DNA of 64,000 nt from Shouchella clausii (lineage in GTDB: Bacteria > Bacillota > Bacilli > Bacillales > Bacillaceae_D), in the NCBI RefSeq assembly GCF_001598215.1, contig NZ_BCXJ01000002.1, positions 124,001 through 188,000 of the forward strand, given 5' to 3'. Both the position numbers and the translations under genes were made by a program. The notes under the pieces are model-generated. The model searched no databases. It had not been told where the DNA came from and saw nothing but the letters and a program-made list of their open reading frames with translations. This document shows positions 1 through 9,271 of the stretch, piece by piece (positions within the stretch are counted from its first letter, which is position 1; each line of letters starts with the position of its first letter).

Positions 1-492
1 CAAAAATGCAAGCAACACTGCGTATCGTTCTTCTTCTCGGTCGAGGGGCTCTTGGCTCCCGATTTTATCTAGCACCGCCCGAAACAAACGATAGGCGTGG
101 ACGTGTAAGTCGTTTCGTTCTAAATGGTATTCATAACTTGGAAAGAGGCCAAGAATACGTGTTTTACGAACCGTTAGCTGGTCCTTTTCCTCAAGCAATG
201 TTGCCACGTCTTGATGAGTGCGGGAAGAAGAGAGGCCTTGCACCCAATAATTGAGAGCGCGAGGCTTTTTCTCTTTCATGCGTGCAAGTGTTTGCCTAAG
301 CAATGGATCATTCGTATCTTCATTAACAATGACTGCTTTCTTACGTTGCAATTCAATATTGCCATTGATCATCAATTCAGCCAGTAGCGCGCCATTAAGC
401 GCATAAGGTAGAGCCGTTGTTGCTCGGTAATAAGGCTTCGCTGTTTGCGGATTAATCGCTAATAGGAACAATTGCTCAGCAATAAAAGGCAA
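1..492 (-). CDS. GPP34 (GOLPH3-like) family protein, partial
   Basis: The reading frame is open from a TTG at 492 down to the left edge (164 codons), so the C-terminus lies outside the window. The N-terminus LPFIAEQLFLLAINPQTAKP, followed by a YALNGALLAELMINGNIEL stretch, a DPLL motif and LGLFPSYEY, fits the GPP34 domain (Pfam PF05719). That domain binds phosphoinositides in eukaryotic GOLPH3; its role in bacteria is not settled. TTG is chosen because GGAGT sits 8 nt upstream; the ATG at 497 in another frame meets a stop after seven codons. The gene is monocistronic as far as can be seen. Confidence 0.75.
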   Translation of the reverse strand, partial: MPFIAEQLFLLAINPQTAKPYYRATTALPYALNGALLAELMINGNIELQRKKAVIVNEDTNDPLLRQTLARMKEKKPRALNYWVQGLSSSRTHQDVATLLEEKDQLTVRKTRILGLFPSYEYHLERNDLHVHAYRLFRAVLDKIGSQEPLDREEERYAVLLAFL

Positions 493-708
493 GGCCCATC
501 ACTCCTTTTTTTCATCTATATACTGTTTTACGAATTGATGTTAAAAAAGTTTCACCCCGCTCGCCAAGACTAGATAAAAGGCACACAGAAGACAACAAAA
601 CCAAAATCAACTGAGATTGTTATTGGTAGTATGCATGACTTGAAAAAAATTATAAGATTAGAGTAGTAAAGTTTAAAAAGCAATGATGCTTAGAAAAGGG
701 AGGAAGAG

Positions 709-999
709 ATGACTACTTCAAAAGAACGAAAAACGTGCAATAAAGGGCATAACTATTATAAAAGTACAGATCGTCCAAGCTGTCCAACATGCCAACGAGA
801 AAGTAAACCAAGTAGTGGGTTCCTTTCAAAGCTTTCATCTCCCGCTAGAAATGCATTGATACATGAGGGAATAACGACATTAGAACAGCTATCAAACTTT
901 AGTGAAAAGGAAATTTTAAAGATTCATGGAATAGGACCAGCTTCCTTGCCAACTCTTAGCGCTTCATTGGAAGAAAAACAACTCTCATTTAAACGTTAA
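709..999 (+). CDS. RNA polymerase alpha-CTD-like helix-hairpin-helix small protein
   Basis: This 96-residue protein has two parts. Residues 8-30 hold a CxKGHxY...CPxC pattern that looks like a small zinc ribbon. Residues 36-90 (LSSPARNALIHEGITTLEQL ... ILKIHGIGPASLPTL) match the helix-hairpin-helix fold of the RNA polymerase alpha C-terminal domain. Small proteins of this type are common in Bacillus and probably bind DNA or protein; the function is unknown. A GGGAGGAAGAG ribosome-binding site directly precedes the ATG. The gene stands alone, with a gap of more than 200 bp on its left. Confidence 0.75.
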   Translation: MTTSKERKTCNKGHNYYKSTDRPSCPTCQRESKPSSGFLSKLSSPARNALIHEGITTLEQLSNFSEKEILKIHGIGPASLPTLSASLEEKQLSFKR

Positions 1000-1127
1000 A
1001 TTGTATTTAAATTTCTGAACCTGCAAGTGTATGTTGAACTTCAAAAAAGTGGCGTGAGAAGGTTTCCATAGCTTCTTACATACTAATGATGTCGCCAAAA
1101 CAGATAGAGAAGGAGTTGTATCCCTCA

Positions 1128-1724
1128 ATGACAAATAACAGCATGAATCCCAAGGTTGATGAATTTTTAACGAACGCTAAAAAGTGGAAGGAAGAATATA
1201 AGAAGTTAAGAGATATTATTCTTGACTGTGACCTGACTGAAGAATTTAAGTGGATGCACCCTTGCTATACATTTGAAAATAAAAACATCGTATTAATACA
1301 TGGATTTAAAGACTACTGTGCGGTTCTCTTTCATAAAGGTGCCTTGTTAAAGGATGCCCATGGGATGCTCATCCAACAAACAGAGAACGTTCAGGCAGCC
1401 CGCCAAATTCGCTTTACAAATGTTCAGGAAATTATTGAAAGGGAGCCGATTTTAAAAGACTATATATATGAAGCAATTGAAGTAGAAAAAGCCGGATTAA
1501 AAGTAAAAAACGATAAAGACAATACCAACTTGATCATTCCAGAAGAGCTTCAAAGTAAATTCGCAGAAATCCCCGCTTTGAAAACAGCTTTCGACGCATT
1601 GACGCCAGGAAGGCAACGAGCATACATTCTTTATTTTTCAGGAGCCAAACAACCAAAAACACGAGAAGCAAGGGTTGAAAAGTACGTCCAGAAAATTCTA
1701 GATGGATTAGGATTGAAGGATTAG
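1128..1724 (+). CDS. YdeI/YdhG-like DUF1801 family protein
   Basis: A protein of 198 residues. The N-terminal two thirds (KVDEFLTNAKKWKEEYKKLR ... EEFKWMHPCYTFENKNIVLI ... YCAVLFHKGALLKD) match the YdhG/YdeI domain (DUF1801, frataxin-like fold). The C-terminal part (LKTAFDALTPGRQRAYILYF, then KTREARVEKYV) is the OmdA/YdeI tail that often accompanies it. The biochemical role is not established. I start at ATG 1128, which has AGGAG 12 nt upstream. An in-frame ATG at 1086 has no ribosome-binding site, and 1143 is a further possibility. Confidence 0.8.
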   Translation: MTNNSMNPKVDEFLTNAKKWKEEYKKLRDIILDCDLTEEFKWMHPCYTFENKNIVLIHGFKDYCAVLFHKGALLKDAHGMLIQQTENVQAARQIRFTNVQEIIEREPILKDYIYEAIEVEKAGLKVKNDKDNTNLIIPEELQSKFAEIPALKTAFDALTPGRQRAYILYFSGAKQPKTREARVEKYVQKILDGLGLKD

Positions 1725-2459
<735 letters not shown>

Positions 2460-2975
2460 TTAGTCAGCTTCTTTCAGTTGCCATGCGATCACTTTCCCAA
2501 CTGCTTCAGCCGCGGCAAATGGGGTTACTTCATTCGTCGGCTGTTCCTGCTCAGCTTTCAAACATCCGATCATATCCGGATCCAACAGAGAAGGATCGAG
2601 CCAGGATATGGCCCAACAAGCCCAGAATTTCGTTAAACCCACTGACTTCTTGGCTGTTTCTTCCAATAATGGTAGACTGTCAGATCCGATGCGCATCAAC
2701 GAGAGAGCTGCAGCCATCCTTGTCTCCTCAGAGCTTGTTTGCATCAGCTCGATCAGTTTCGGCACCGCCTCTCCTGCGTCTGGACCTAACTCTCCGAGAA
2801 CGGCGCATGCAATGTCACGCAACATCGGATCCTCACCATGAAGCCCATCTATCAATAGTGGCAAAGCGGCTTTACCAGACCGCCTCACTTCTTTCAGCCC
2901 CGCAGCTACCTGGTTAATTTCACTGGAATTGGCGATCTTTCTAAGCGATAGAGATACTTCCTCGTTCTTGTCCAT
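2460..2975 (-). CDS. HEAT-repeat domain protein
   Basis: A 171-residue protein built of helical repeats. Residues about 20-110 carry two to three HEAT/PBS-lyase-like units (KAALPLLIDGL ... LRDIACAVLGELGPDAGEAV, then TRMAAALSLMRIGSDSLPLL). The C-terminal part is Trp/Ala rich (KFWACWAISWLDPSLL). Such repeats serve as protein-protein scaffolds; the partner is unknown. The start has AAGGATGG about 7 nt upstream. No operon partner is visible. Confidence 0.75.
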   Translation of the reverse strand: MDKNEEVSLSLRKIANSSEINQVAAGLKEVRRSGKAALPLLIDGLHGEDPMLRDIACAVLGELGPDAGEAVPKLIELMQTSSEETRMAAALSLMRIGSDSLPLLEETAKKSVGLTKFWACWAISWLDPSLLDPDMIGCLKAEQEQPTNEVTPFAAAEAVGKVIAWQLKEAD

Positions 2976-3101
2976 AGAGACACCATCCTTTTGTATTACG
3001 TATTCCGTCTCAAAATTGCAATAACATCATCATCGAGAATACAGCAGTGAGCGATGGGTTATACCCTTGACCTTCCGGAGTTTAGTGAAATAGGTGATTT
3101 A

Positions 3102-3379
3102 TTACTTTATATTGCTCTCAGAATAGTAACTTACTAATTTATCTTGTTGTTTTGCATACTCAATTTCTTTTTTTGTGCTTTCCCCAATATACTCATTAAT
3201 ATCAATAACAAAAAATTTCGTCAGACATATTATTTTTTCATAATGGATTTTCCCATTCCTTCACTTTGCTCGAAAAACCCGAGACTTATCACAATATTTC
3301 CTTGCAATGTATGATAAGCATTTGCTTTCTCGAATTGTTCCTTAAATTTTGTAGAGCCGCATAACGTAATTACTTTCAT
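3102..3379 (-). pseudogene. Nucleoside 2-deoxyribosyltransferase-like gene, internally deleted and frameshifted
   Basis: The N-terminal part reads MKVITLCGSTKFKEQFEKAN ... IVISLGFF and stops at TAA 3230. In another frame directly downstream comes TKFFVIDINEYIGESTKKEI followed by EYAKQQDKLVSYY, the normal C-terminal half of this nucleoside-processing Rossmann family, ending at TAA 3102. From family knowledge roughly 20-30 codons between EQSEG and the FVIDI strand are missing, and the frame is shifted. Neither half alone would make the fold, so this is a decayed gene. Confidence 0.7.
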
Positions 3380-3592
3380 CAAGAGAACCTGCTTTCTACT
3401 ATTCATATCATATGAATTGCAAAGGCTTCCAACGTACATCCCTCTACTGGCTTTCTGATATGCGTATTTCTACTCGCTCTAATAATCTAGATGCCGGTGT
3501 CAACTCCAGATCAATCATTTTCTTCGTTTGTATAGAGTCATTTCCCTATCTTCTTTTACTTCTACATTGCCTCTCCCACTTCCCTCTTCTCT

Positions 3593-4048
3593 TTAAAATT
3601 CACTAATCTGTGCATTTGGACACCGTTTTCTCAACTCAGCAATAAATTCCATTTTACCCTTTGGTAATATTTTTATCGTTCTAGAAGCATTGGATGTTTT
3701 GTAACGCAATTCAATTCCCTTATCAGACGAGGAAATTTGATAACCGGTGAATCGAGCGGTCGTTGGGACGACTTTTATTATGTTTAGGTACAATATTTTA
3801 CGTTTAAATGGACCTGCTTTGATTAGTAGATGTTCCTTCGTCAAAACAAATTTAATGGAGGTTATGTACAACAAGAGAAGGCTAACTGTAACAATAAACA
3901 TCGCAACCGAAATGAAAAAAATAAGGGATGAAGACACCCCTCCGAGAATAAAAGTGAGAGGAAGAACAGCAATTGCGACCATTGCGCCTACCAATAAAAA
4001 TATAAATATACTCATAGGAAGAATCGCTATTTTCGCATGAAAAACCAT
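3593..4048 (-). CDS. Membrane protein with bacterial PH domain
   Basis: 151 residues. Two hydrophobic helices at about 6-35 and 38-62 are followed by a beta-rich domain starting KFVLTKEHLLIKAGPFKRKI, with a later NIIKVVPT, and ending near KGKMEFIAELRKRCP. This matches the bacterial PH-like (YyaB/bPH) family of membrane-tethered proteins of unknown role. Its ATG overlaps the stop of the hydrolase gene (TAATG at 4050-4046), so the two are probably translationally coupled. Confidence 0.75.
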   Translation of the reverse strand: MVFHAKIAILPMSIFIFLLVGAMVAIAVLPLTFILGGVSSSLIFFISVAMFIVTVSLLLLYITSIKFVLTKEHLLIKAGPFKRKILYLNIIKVVPTTARFTGYQISSSDKGIELRYKTSNASRTIKILPKGKMEFIAELRKRCPNAQISEF

Positions 4049-5001
4049 TATTTACTCACATCCTTGTTAAAGTATATGTATGCGCCACTGCCCATTTCTA
4101 CAAAGCGCCATTCATCCTGTAACAAAAACGCAGACACAATTCGATAATAGACATCTGGACATTCGGCATGGGGCGTATGCCCACAATTGTTAATCATCAC
4201 TTTATGACCGTTTGCCATTTGATTATAGGCTTCCACATGTTTATCGCATGTGACTGGGTCCGCGTCCCCCATGACAAGCAAAGAAGGAATCGAAAGACTG
4301 GGAAGCAAGGAGACGATCGATTGGAAGATCCTTCCCTCTTCTCGTAAACGCTCAAGATGAATGTCCGTTCGGTCATCAAACGCCTCCCATTCTTCATCCG
4401 TATATGCCGAATAATCTATTGAAGTATCGGCATTTACCCGATAAATATCCTCTTTATGTTCTCCTAGCTCCTCTCCTAGGCGTAAATACGAATCGAATAG
4501 GTGCTCACTTGATAAGTTGCTGGCTGCTAGATTTAGACATTCCTCGGATTTCTTTTCGACTCCTAGCTTTAAAAAGACAGAAGCTGCTCTGCGCAACAAA
4601 CTTTTTGCCGTCCATGCAAAGTCAAAGGTTGGACATTCAAAAACAACGTTTGTGATAGAGTTTGGATATACTGAGGCATAAAGCAAAGCAAGATACCCAC
4701 CAAACGAATGGCCAATGACCGCCCATCGGTAAATGCCCAGTTGTTTCCTCAATTCCTCACAGTCTTCCACTAAATCTTGAAGCTCGAATGGTTCAGTTTC
4801 TGATAAACCTTCCGAGCGACAAACCCCTCTTTGGTCAATCGCTACCAATTGAAATTGATCCGAAAAACGGTTGGACTGATGATAGACAAATTCGTAACAG
4901 CTTTCTCCAGGCCCGCCATGAAGAAAAAGCACAGCCGGTAGTGACCGATCTCCGAAAATCTCTACATGGATTTTTTTACCTCGTACTATATATGTATTCA
5001 T
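4048..5001 (-). CDS. Alpha/beta hydrolase, proline iminopeptidase-like
   Basis: 317 residues of alpha/beta hydrolase fold. The oxyanion motif HGGPGESCYEF is near residue 28. The nucleophile elbow GHSFGGYLALLYA (Ser) is near residue 95. The acid region is VMGDADPVT, and the catalytic His lies in NCGHTPHAECPD near the C-terminus. HGGPG is typical of proline iminopeptidase-like members, but the natural substrate cannot be read from sequence. ATG 5001 is chosen because GAAGGAG lies 8 nt upstream. It forms a two-gene unit with the PH-domain gene, whose start overlaps its stop. Confidence 0.8.
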   Translation of the reverse strand: MNTYIVRGKKIHVEIFGDRSLPAVLFLHGGPGESCYEFVYHQSNRFSDQFQLVAIDQRGVCRSEGLSETEPFELQDLVEDCEELRKQLGIYRWAVIGHSFGGYLALLYASVYPNSITNVVFECPTFDFAWTAKSLLRRAASVFLKLGVEKKSEECLNLAASNLSSEHLFDSYLRLGEELGEHKEDIYRVNADTSIDYSAYTDEEWEAFDDRTDIHLERLREEGRIFQSIVSLLPSLSIPSLLVMGDADPVTCDKHVEAYNQMANGHKVMINNCGHTPHAECPDVYYRIVSAFLLQDEWRFVEMGSGAYIYFNKDVSK

Positions 5002-5084
5002 AATTGTGGCTCCTTCGTTGATGCAATCATTCTTTTTATTTGCGGTGAAAAGGGCTTGTTGAGGTAAGGATGAGGTGAACTGAC

Positions 5085-5309
5085 ATGGATACATTTATCT
5101 ATAAGAAAAGAGGACGCTTTTATCCGCGAGCATGGCTGAGTTCACGTATGTTAAGCACAGCCATGAGGAATATGCAATGGGCGTCACGCTACGCGGCGTA
5201 CAGTAGTACAACCTGGACGGTAGCTTCCAATCTTCCTATCGGGGCGGCGTCATGCTGTTTCATCCGGAGCAGATACATGACGGAAAGTCACAGGACCGAA
5301 GTGGTCTGG
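5085..5309 (+). pseudogene. Fragment of AraC-family regulator (N-terminal sensor domain)
   Basis: From 5126 the frame reads ASMAEFTYVKHSHEEYAMGV, then TLRGVQ, an in-frame TAG at 5204-5206, and YNLDGSFQSSYRGGVMLFHP followed by EQIHDG. This is the AraC-type cupin sensor (His-rich HSHEEYAMGV; FHPEQIHDG). The 5' end is out of frame with the ATG at 5085, and the HTH half is absent: the sequence runs into a terminator hairpin. So only about 60 codons of a former regulator remain. Confidence 0.75.
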
Positions 5310-5311
5310 AA

Positions 5312-5340
5312 CCACAAAAACGCCCTGCGATGAGGGCGTT
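5312..5340 (-). terminator. Terminator of the AraC gene 5363-6223
   Basis: The inverted repeat AACGCCCT/AGGGCGTT (5319-5340) is followed on the minus strand by a T-rich run. It lies just downstream of the AraC regulator stop. Confidence 0.75.
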
Positions 5341-5362
5341 GAAGGGTATGGCTTTCTAAGAA

Positions 5363-6223
5363 TCAACCTTTTCGAAAAGAAGTAGGCGTGACACCGATAT
5401 TTTTCTTAAAATATCGCCCGAAGTATGAAGAGTCTCGGAAACCAAGATAGCTCGCGATCTCCGCTATATGAGCGTTTGAGTACCGTAGTAGACGCTTTGC
5501 CTCAAGGAGCTGTCGATCGCGGAGTACTTTTCCCGCGGATTTCCCCAATGTTTTTTTGACCGATTCATTGAGATGATTGGAGCTGACATGAAGCATGGAA
5601 GCATATTCGGAGACGCTATGTACGGTACGATAATGGGACTCCACTGCTGCGACAAACTCTTTCGTTAGCCTAAATCCCGCCTCTTCTCGGTGGCGTTGTT
5701 GCCACGAATCCTGAATGCGACTCATCTCAACTAGTATAAGACGGATATAGCTATTGACGGCTTCCAATTGCTCCTTGCGCTCTATCTCCTGCTCCCGTTC
5801 AAGCAGACCAAACAGCGTATTGAATATCGTTGCCTGGTCAGCAGCAATGCGATGAAAAGGGGTTCCTTCCATAAGATCAAGCAAGGAAGTGTGTGGCCAT
5901 TCCAACTGCTGTCCAACCAACAGCTCTTTGGAGAAGACGAGCAACCAGCCGGAAAATGTTTCGCCAGGTTTACATTCAATCAATCCATGAACTCGCCCTG
6001 GTGGTATGAGGCAAAGCGTATTGGGATAAAAGCTGTAGCTTTGGAAGTCGATTTGAGCCGTACCGTGCCCTTCATTGATCCAAAACAGTTCAAAGCAGTC
6101 ATGCCGATGCATTTCGTAAGAGTCAAGCTTTTCAGGTATAAGTGGTAGCAATCTGAACCCTTTCACGTCTAGCGTAGCTGCTGGGATGACGGGAATCGTT
6201 TTTTGTCCGCTTTTATGTCTCAT
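5363..6223 (-). CDS. AraC family transcriptional regulator
   Basis: 286 residues from the chosen ATG. The N-terminal cupin sensor (MHRHDCFELFWINEGHG ... YPNTLCLIPPGRVHGLIE) is followed by a C-terminal double helix-turn-helix (VSEYASMLHVSSNHLNESVK ... IAEIASYLGFRDSSYFGRYF, ending GVTPTSFRKG). ATG 6223 is preferred: AGGGG lies 5 nt and AAGGAGG 14 nt upstream, while the in-frame ATG at 6256 has no ribosome-binding site. It probably controls sugar or siderophore-type genes, but no target is adjacent; the neighbouring AraC fragment is on the other strand. Confidence 0.85.
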   Translation of the reverse strand: MRHKSGQKTIPVIPAATLDVKGFRLLPLIPEKLDSYEMHRHDCFELFWINEGHGTAQIDFQSYSFYPNTLCLIPPGRVHGLIECKPGETFSGWLLVFSKELLVGQQLEWPHTSLLDLMEGTPFHRIAADQATIFNTLFGLLEREQEIERKEQLEAVNSYIRLILVEMSRIQDSWQQRHREEAGFRLTKEFVAAVESHYRTVHSVSEYASMLHVSSNHLNESVKKTLGKSAGKVLRDRQLLEAKRLLRYSNAHIAEIASYLGFRDSSYFGRYFKKNIGVTPTSFRKG

Positions 6224-6409
6224 ATGTTCCCCTAGCGCCTCCTTGAAACCGTCCATTTATCCCACGATTGTAGCATGTTTCTGATAATGTGGCTTGTTGC
6301 CAATCCCTACGGCGCAAATCGTTGTTTTTCTTAGCTTTTCGTCCTTAACAAAACAATGCTCATTAAGGCCGAAACTTTACCGAGAAAGTGAACTCTTCCT
6401 GCTACCATC

Positions 6410-6628
6410 CTATTGCCTTTTCCATAGCCTGCTGGGCAACCGTTTTGCAAAAATCAAATAAAGCAAAGTCGCCGTAGGAAAATTCAGCAGACCAATCATT
6501 CCCCATAACCAGTAATTATGGCCGTGTCGCCGGGCGTTGATAAATAGAATCGTACTTTGCGTAAATAAAATGGCGGCTAAGATTACCCATAGATAGAAAG
6601 GAACGTCAGAAGGAGGCATGTTCGTCAT
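6410..6628 (-). CDS. yxlD: YxlD-like small membrane protein of the SigY operon
   Basis: 72 residues with two transmembrane helices (FYLWVILAAILFTQSTILFI and YWLWGMIGLLNFPTATLLYL followed by IF). The layout resembles the PLDc_N-type small proteins YxlD/YxlE of Bacillus subtilis, which take part in negative control of SigY. ATG 6628 overlaps the yxlC stop as ATGA. It is the last gene of the operon read from 9589. The assignment to YxlD rather than YxlE rests on its position after yxlC. Confidence 0.7.
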   Translation of the reverse strand: MTNMPPSDVPFYLWVILAAILFTQSTILFINARRHGHNYWLWGMIGLLNFPTATLLYLIFAKRLPSRLWKRQ

Positions 6629-7005
6629 GAAGGTTTGTTCACCTCTTTTTTCGTCGTAAAATATACGATGAACGGCAGTATGACAACAGCGGTCCCTTGC
6701 AAGATCAGAAAGACCGTTGGCGAATGAAAGTAGGTTGTCGTCCAAAACGCTAAAATAACGAGGGCGAGCCCCCACAATCCTACTAGCTCCTTAAGCAGCT
6801 TTTTCCTGCTATTGGCTTTTGTTTCCTTTACTTGCTGCAGGAAAAAAGAAAGGTCTGGCTCATCCACTGAATCGAGCTGATCAAGACGTTCTAAACCCGA
6901 ACGCAGCTCCATAATCGTCTGTTTGTCGGTTAGCTGTGCTGATGGTCTTCCGTTTTCCCCCTTCGGTTCCAGATCCAATTTGTTCTGCTTCTTATCCTTC
7001 GTCAT
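6625..7005 (-). CDS. yxlC: YxlC-like anti-sigma factor component (DUF5345)
   Basis: 126 residues: a charged N-terminal cytoplasmic part (about 1-72, with a LDSVDEPDLSFFLQQVKETK segment) and two transmembrane helices (LLKELVGLWGLALVILAFWT; VFLILQGTAVVILPFIVYFT). In B. subtilis YxlC acts as the anti-SigY factor. The gene overlaps the end of sigY by 14 nt, and its stop overlaps the yxlD start, so production of sigma and anti-sigma is coupled. Confidence 0.8.
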   Translation of the reverse strand: MTKDKKQNKLDLEPKGENGRPSAQLTDKQTIMELRSGLERLDQLDSVDEPDLSFFLQQVKETKANSRKKLLKELVGLWGLALVILAFWTTTYFHSPTVFLILQGTAVVILPFIVYFTTKKEVNKPS

Positions 7006-7522
7006 TCACGTTCAACTCCTTCCTTAACAGACCTAATGCGTGATGAACCCTTGACTTCACAGTTCCTTCTGGTATGCCTAACATCTTGCCTATTTCTTCA
7101 TACCTATAGCTGTAATAGTGCTTCAAAATCAAGGGCAGACGATACCCTTCTGATAATTTCCCTAACCCATCTACAACATCCATCCATTCAAGCTGACGGT
7201 GGGCAAATTCCCACTTCAACTGGTGCAAAGGCGTTTCTGTATCTGCCATTAGCTCCTCTCTGTTCTGCTTGCGGCCCATATCAATATATAAGTTAGAGGC
7301 GATGGAAATCAACCATGTTGAAAACTTAGAACGGCCTTTATAAAGATGAATTTTTTCGATCGCCTTGGTCATGGTTTCCTGTGTTAAGTCATCGGCCAAT
7401 GATGGTTTTAATGTAATCTTTAACGCATATCTTTTCAAAAACGAATAATTCTCGTGCAGGAGAGTAGCTAGCGCCACTTGGTCTCCCTTTTGGGCTTTAC
7501 GAATAAGTGCGGTTTCGTCCAT
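6992..7522 (-). CDS. sigY: ECF sigma factor, SigY-like
   Basis: 176 residues. Sigma region 2 (ADDLTQETMTKAIEKIHLYK ... FSTWLISIASNLYIDMGRKQ) and region 4 (LPLILKHYYSYRYEEIGKML, then GIPEGTVKSRVHHALGLL) are both complete. The neighbours (ABC transporter, YxlC, small membrane proteins) are those of the B. subtilis sigY locus. ATG 7522 has AAGGAGA six nucleotides upstream; longer in-frame starts lack a site. A near-perfect SigY-type promoter at the operon head suggests autoregulation. Confidence 0.87.
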   Translation of the reverse strand: MDETALIRKAQKGDQVALATLLHENYSFLKRYALKITLKPSLADDLTQETMTKAIEKIHLYKGRSKFSTWLISIASNLYIDMGRKQNREELMADTETPLHQLKWEFAHRQLEWMDVVDGLGKLSEGYRLPLILKHYYSYRYEEIGKMLGIPEGTVKSRVHHALGLLRKELNVNDEG

Positions 7523-7580
7523 ACATGTCTCCTTAAACAAGGCAGGTCGTTCTTTTCTATCATGCTCATTGATACTGAAG

Positions 7581-8360
7581 CTAGTCAACAAGCTCTTTGT
7601 GTGTAAAAATGGCGATTGCTCCAAGTTGCAAGCCGATGATCCCGAATAGAGTGGACAACAGAACAGGTGTATAATCAGCCAAACCCTCTCCTTCCAACAG
7701 AACCAATGTGGCGTGATTGGCCAGCTGTGCAGGACTCCATGAGAACCAGGCCGGAAATGACGATGACAGCAGGCTGATGAGAAGGATGGTAGCTAAGGCA
7801 CAGAAGGCTGCTGCGCCTGTTTGTTTAAGAATGGTGCTATAAAACAAAACAATGGTCATAACAAACGTTAACCACAATCCAAAATGAAGAAAACTGCTGA
7901 ACCAACGTTCAAGCGAAACGGCATCGAATAAAAGGTTTGTGTAATACATCGCTAAGCCGTAACCGAGACCAAGTGACACCCATGAAAAGCAAGTAATCGC
8001 CGCCCATTTGGCCGTGAGATAAGAAAAGTAAGGCACTGGCTTCAGTAAAATGATCGCCGCTACTCCGCTACGACGTTCAGCTGATACGATCCCCATCAAC
8101 GCCAACGTCAAGACAAGGACGCCGAGCAATCCGAAATCAGATAACGTTTGTGCGAGCACCTCAGTTCCTGTTGGCGTAGGAATGTCGATGACGGCCCCTT
8201 CTGGCAATCAGCCGAAGTCCTCTAAGATTTGTGGCATAAAGTAGGTGGAGAGCGGCGTCGAACTTCCTAGTAACAGAAACACAACAGGAACCCATATCCA
8301 CTTATAATTCCTCCATAGTTCTACTTGTTCTTTTTGAAACAAAACGAGCCATTGCTTCAT
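7581..8360 (-). pseudogene. yxlG: YxlG-like ABC transporter permease, interrupted by in-frame TGA
   Basis: From ATG 8360 the frame reads MKQWLVLFQKEQVELWRNYK ... MPQILEDFG, then TGA (8208-8210), then continues in the same frame as LPEGAVIDIPTPTGTEVL to a stop at 7581. The intact product would have 259 codons and several transmembrane helices (VLVLTLALMGIVSA, FAAYs replaced by FCALATILLISLLSSS, TLFGIIGLQLGAIAIF). One base change (for example GGA to TGA) explains the break. The start overlaps the stop of the ATPase gene as ATGA. A TTG directly after the TGA could allow reinitiation, but the first membrane helix would be lost. Confidence 0.8.
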
Positions 8361-9271
8361 TTTTGCACCACCTTTAAAAATAAATCTTCAAGAGACATTT
8401 TAGCTACTTCGAATTTCGTTAACCGAATCTGCTGCAAAGCAAAAGCGTGCAAGAGGAAGGGCACCGCCAACTCAATATCCTCTACCAATACTCTGTAACT
8501 ATCGTCTTCTGAGACAAAGTCAACAATACGTTTCTGTTCCCGCCAGTTCTTGAGCTGATGGGTCAAGTCATCCTTGGCTTCGATTATGATTGCCGCATCT
8601 TGCCATTCTTGCTGAAGCGAGTTAAGCGTCCCCCCATATTTTAGCTGGCCTTGATCAATAATGAGCACTTCGTCACTTACTTCCTCCGCGTCATGCAGGA
8701 CATGGGTTGAGAAAAGAACTGTTGCTTCCTCCTTTAGTGTTTGCATCAGCTGGAGCATTTCCCGGCGTCCGACTGGATCGAGAGCAGATACCGGTTCATC
8801 TAGCATGACCAGCTTAGGCTGGTGAATCAGAGCTTGGGCAATGCCGAGACGTTGCTTCATACCACCTGAATATTGGACAATACGCTGATGAGCTGCTTCG
8901 GCCAGCCCCACCTTGTCCAGTAATTCTTGCGTTCTACGCTTCGCTTCCCCTCTCGGCAAATGAGCGAGTTGCCCGACATAGAGAAGAAATTCAAAACCGG
9001 TCATCCAATCGCAAAAAACGGGAAACTGAGGCAAATAGCCGATATGGGCGCGAATGTCGCCCTTTCCGTGTGCTGATTGTTGGTGGAACTGTATGGTTCC
9101 TGATGTAGGTTTGACTAATCCTGATAACATCTTTAATGTAGTCGTTTTGCCAGCCCCATTCACACCTAATAAAGCGATGCAGGAATGCGGCTCCAGCTCG
9201 AAAGTAAGATTGTCCACTGCAGGGTACTCGGCATATGTCTTCGTTAATTGCCGTACAGATACGAAACTCAT
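8357..9271 (-). CDS. yxlF: YxlF-like ABC transporter ATP-binding protein
   Basis: 304 residues, complete. Walker A is GVNGAGKTTT (about residue 36), the ABC signature YSGGMKQRLGIAQAL (about 135) and Walker B LVMLDEPVSALD (about 158). A C-terminal extension of about 85 residues is typical of drug/antibiotic exporters of the CcmA class. GGGGGAGCCAGCG precedes the ATG. It pairs with the adjoining permease gene, which is broken, so transport may be lost. The start overlaps the original stop codon of yxlE (ATGA). Confidence 0.87.
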   Translation of the reverse strand: MSFVSVRQLTKTYAEYPAVDNLTFELEPHSCIALLGVNGAGKTTTLKMLSGLVKPTSGTIQFHQQSAHGKGDIRAHIGYLPQFPVFCDWMTGFEFLLYVGQLAHLPRGEAKRRTQELLDKVGLAEAAHQRIVQYSGGMKQRLGIAQALIHQPKLVMLDEPVSALDPVGRREMLQLMQTLKEEATVLFSTHVLHDAEEVSDEVLIIDQGQLKYGGTLNSLQQEWQDAAIIIEAKDDLTHQLKNWREQKRIVDFVSEDDSYRVLVEDIELAVPFLLHAFALQQIRLTKFEVAKMSLEDLFLKVVQK

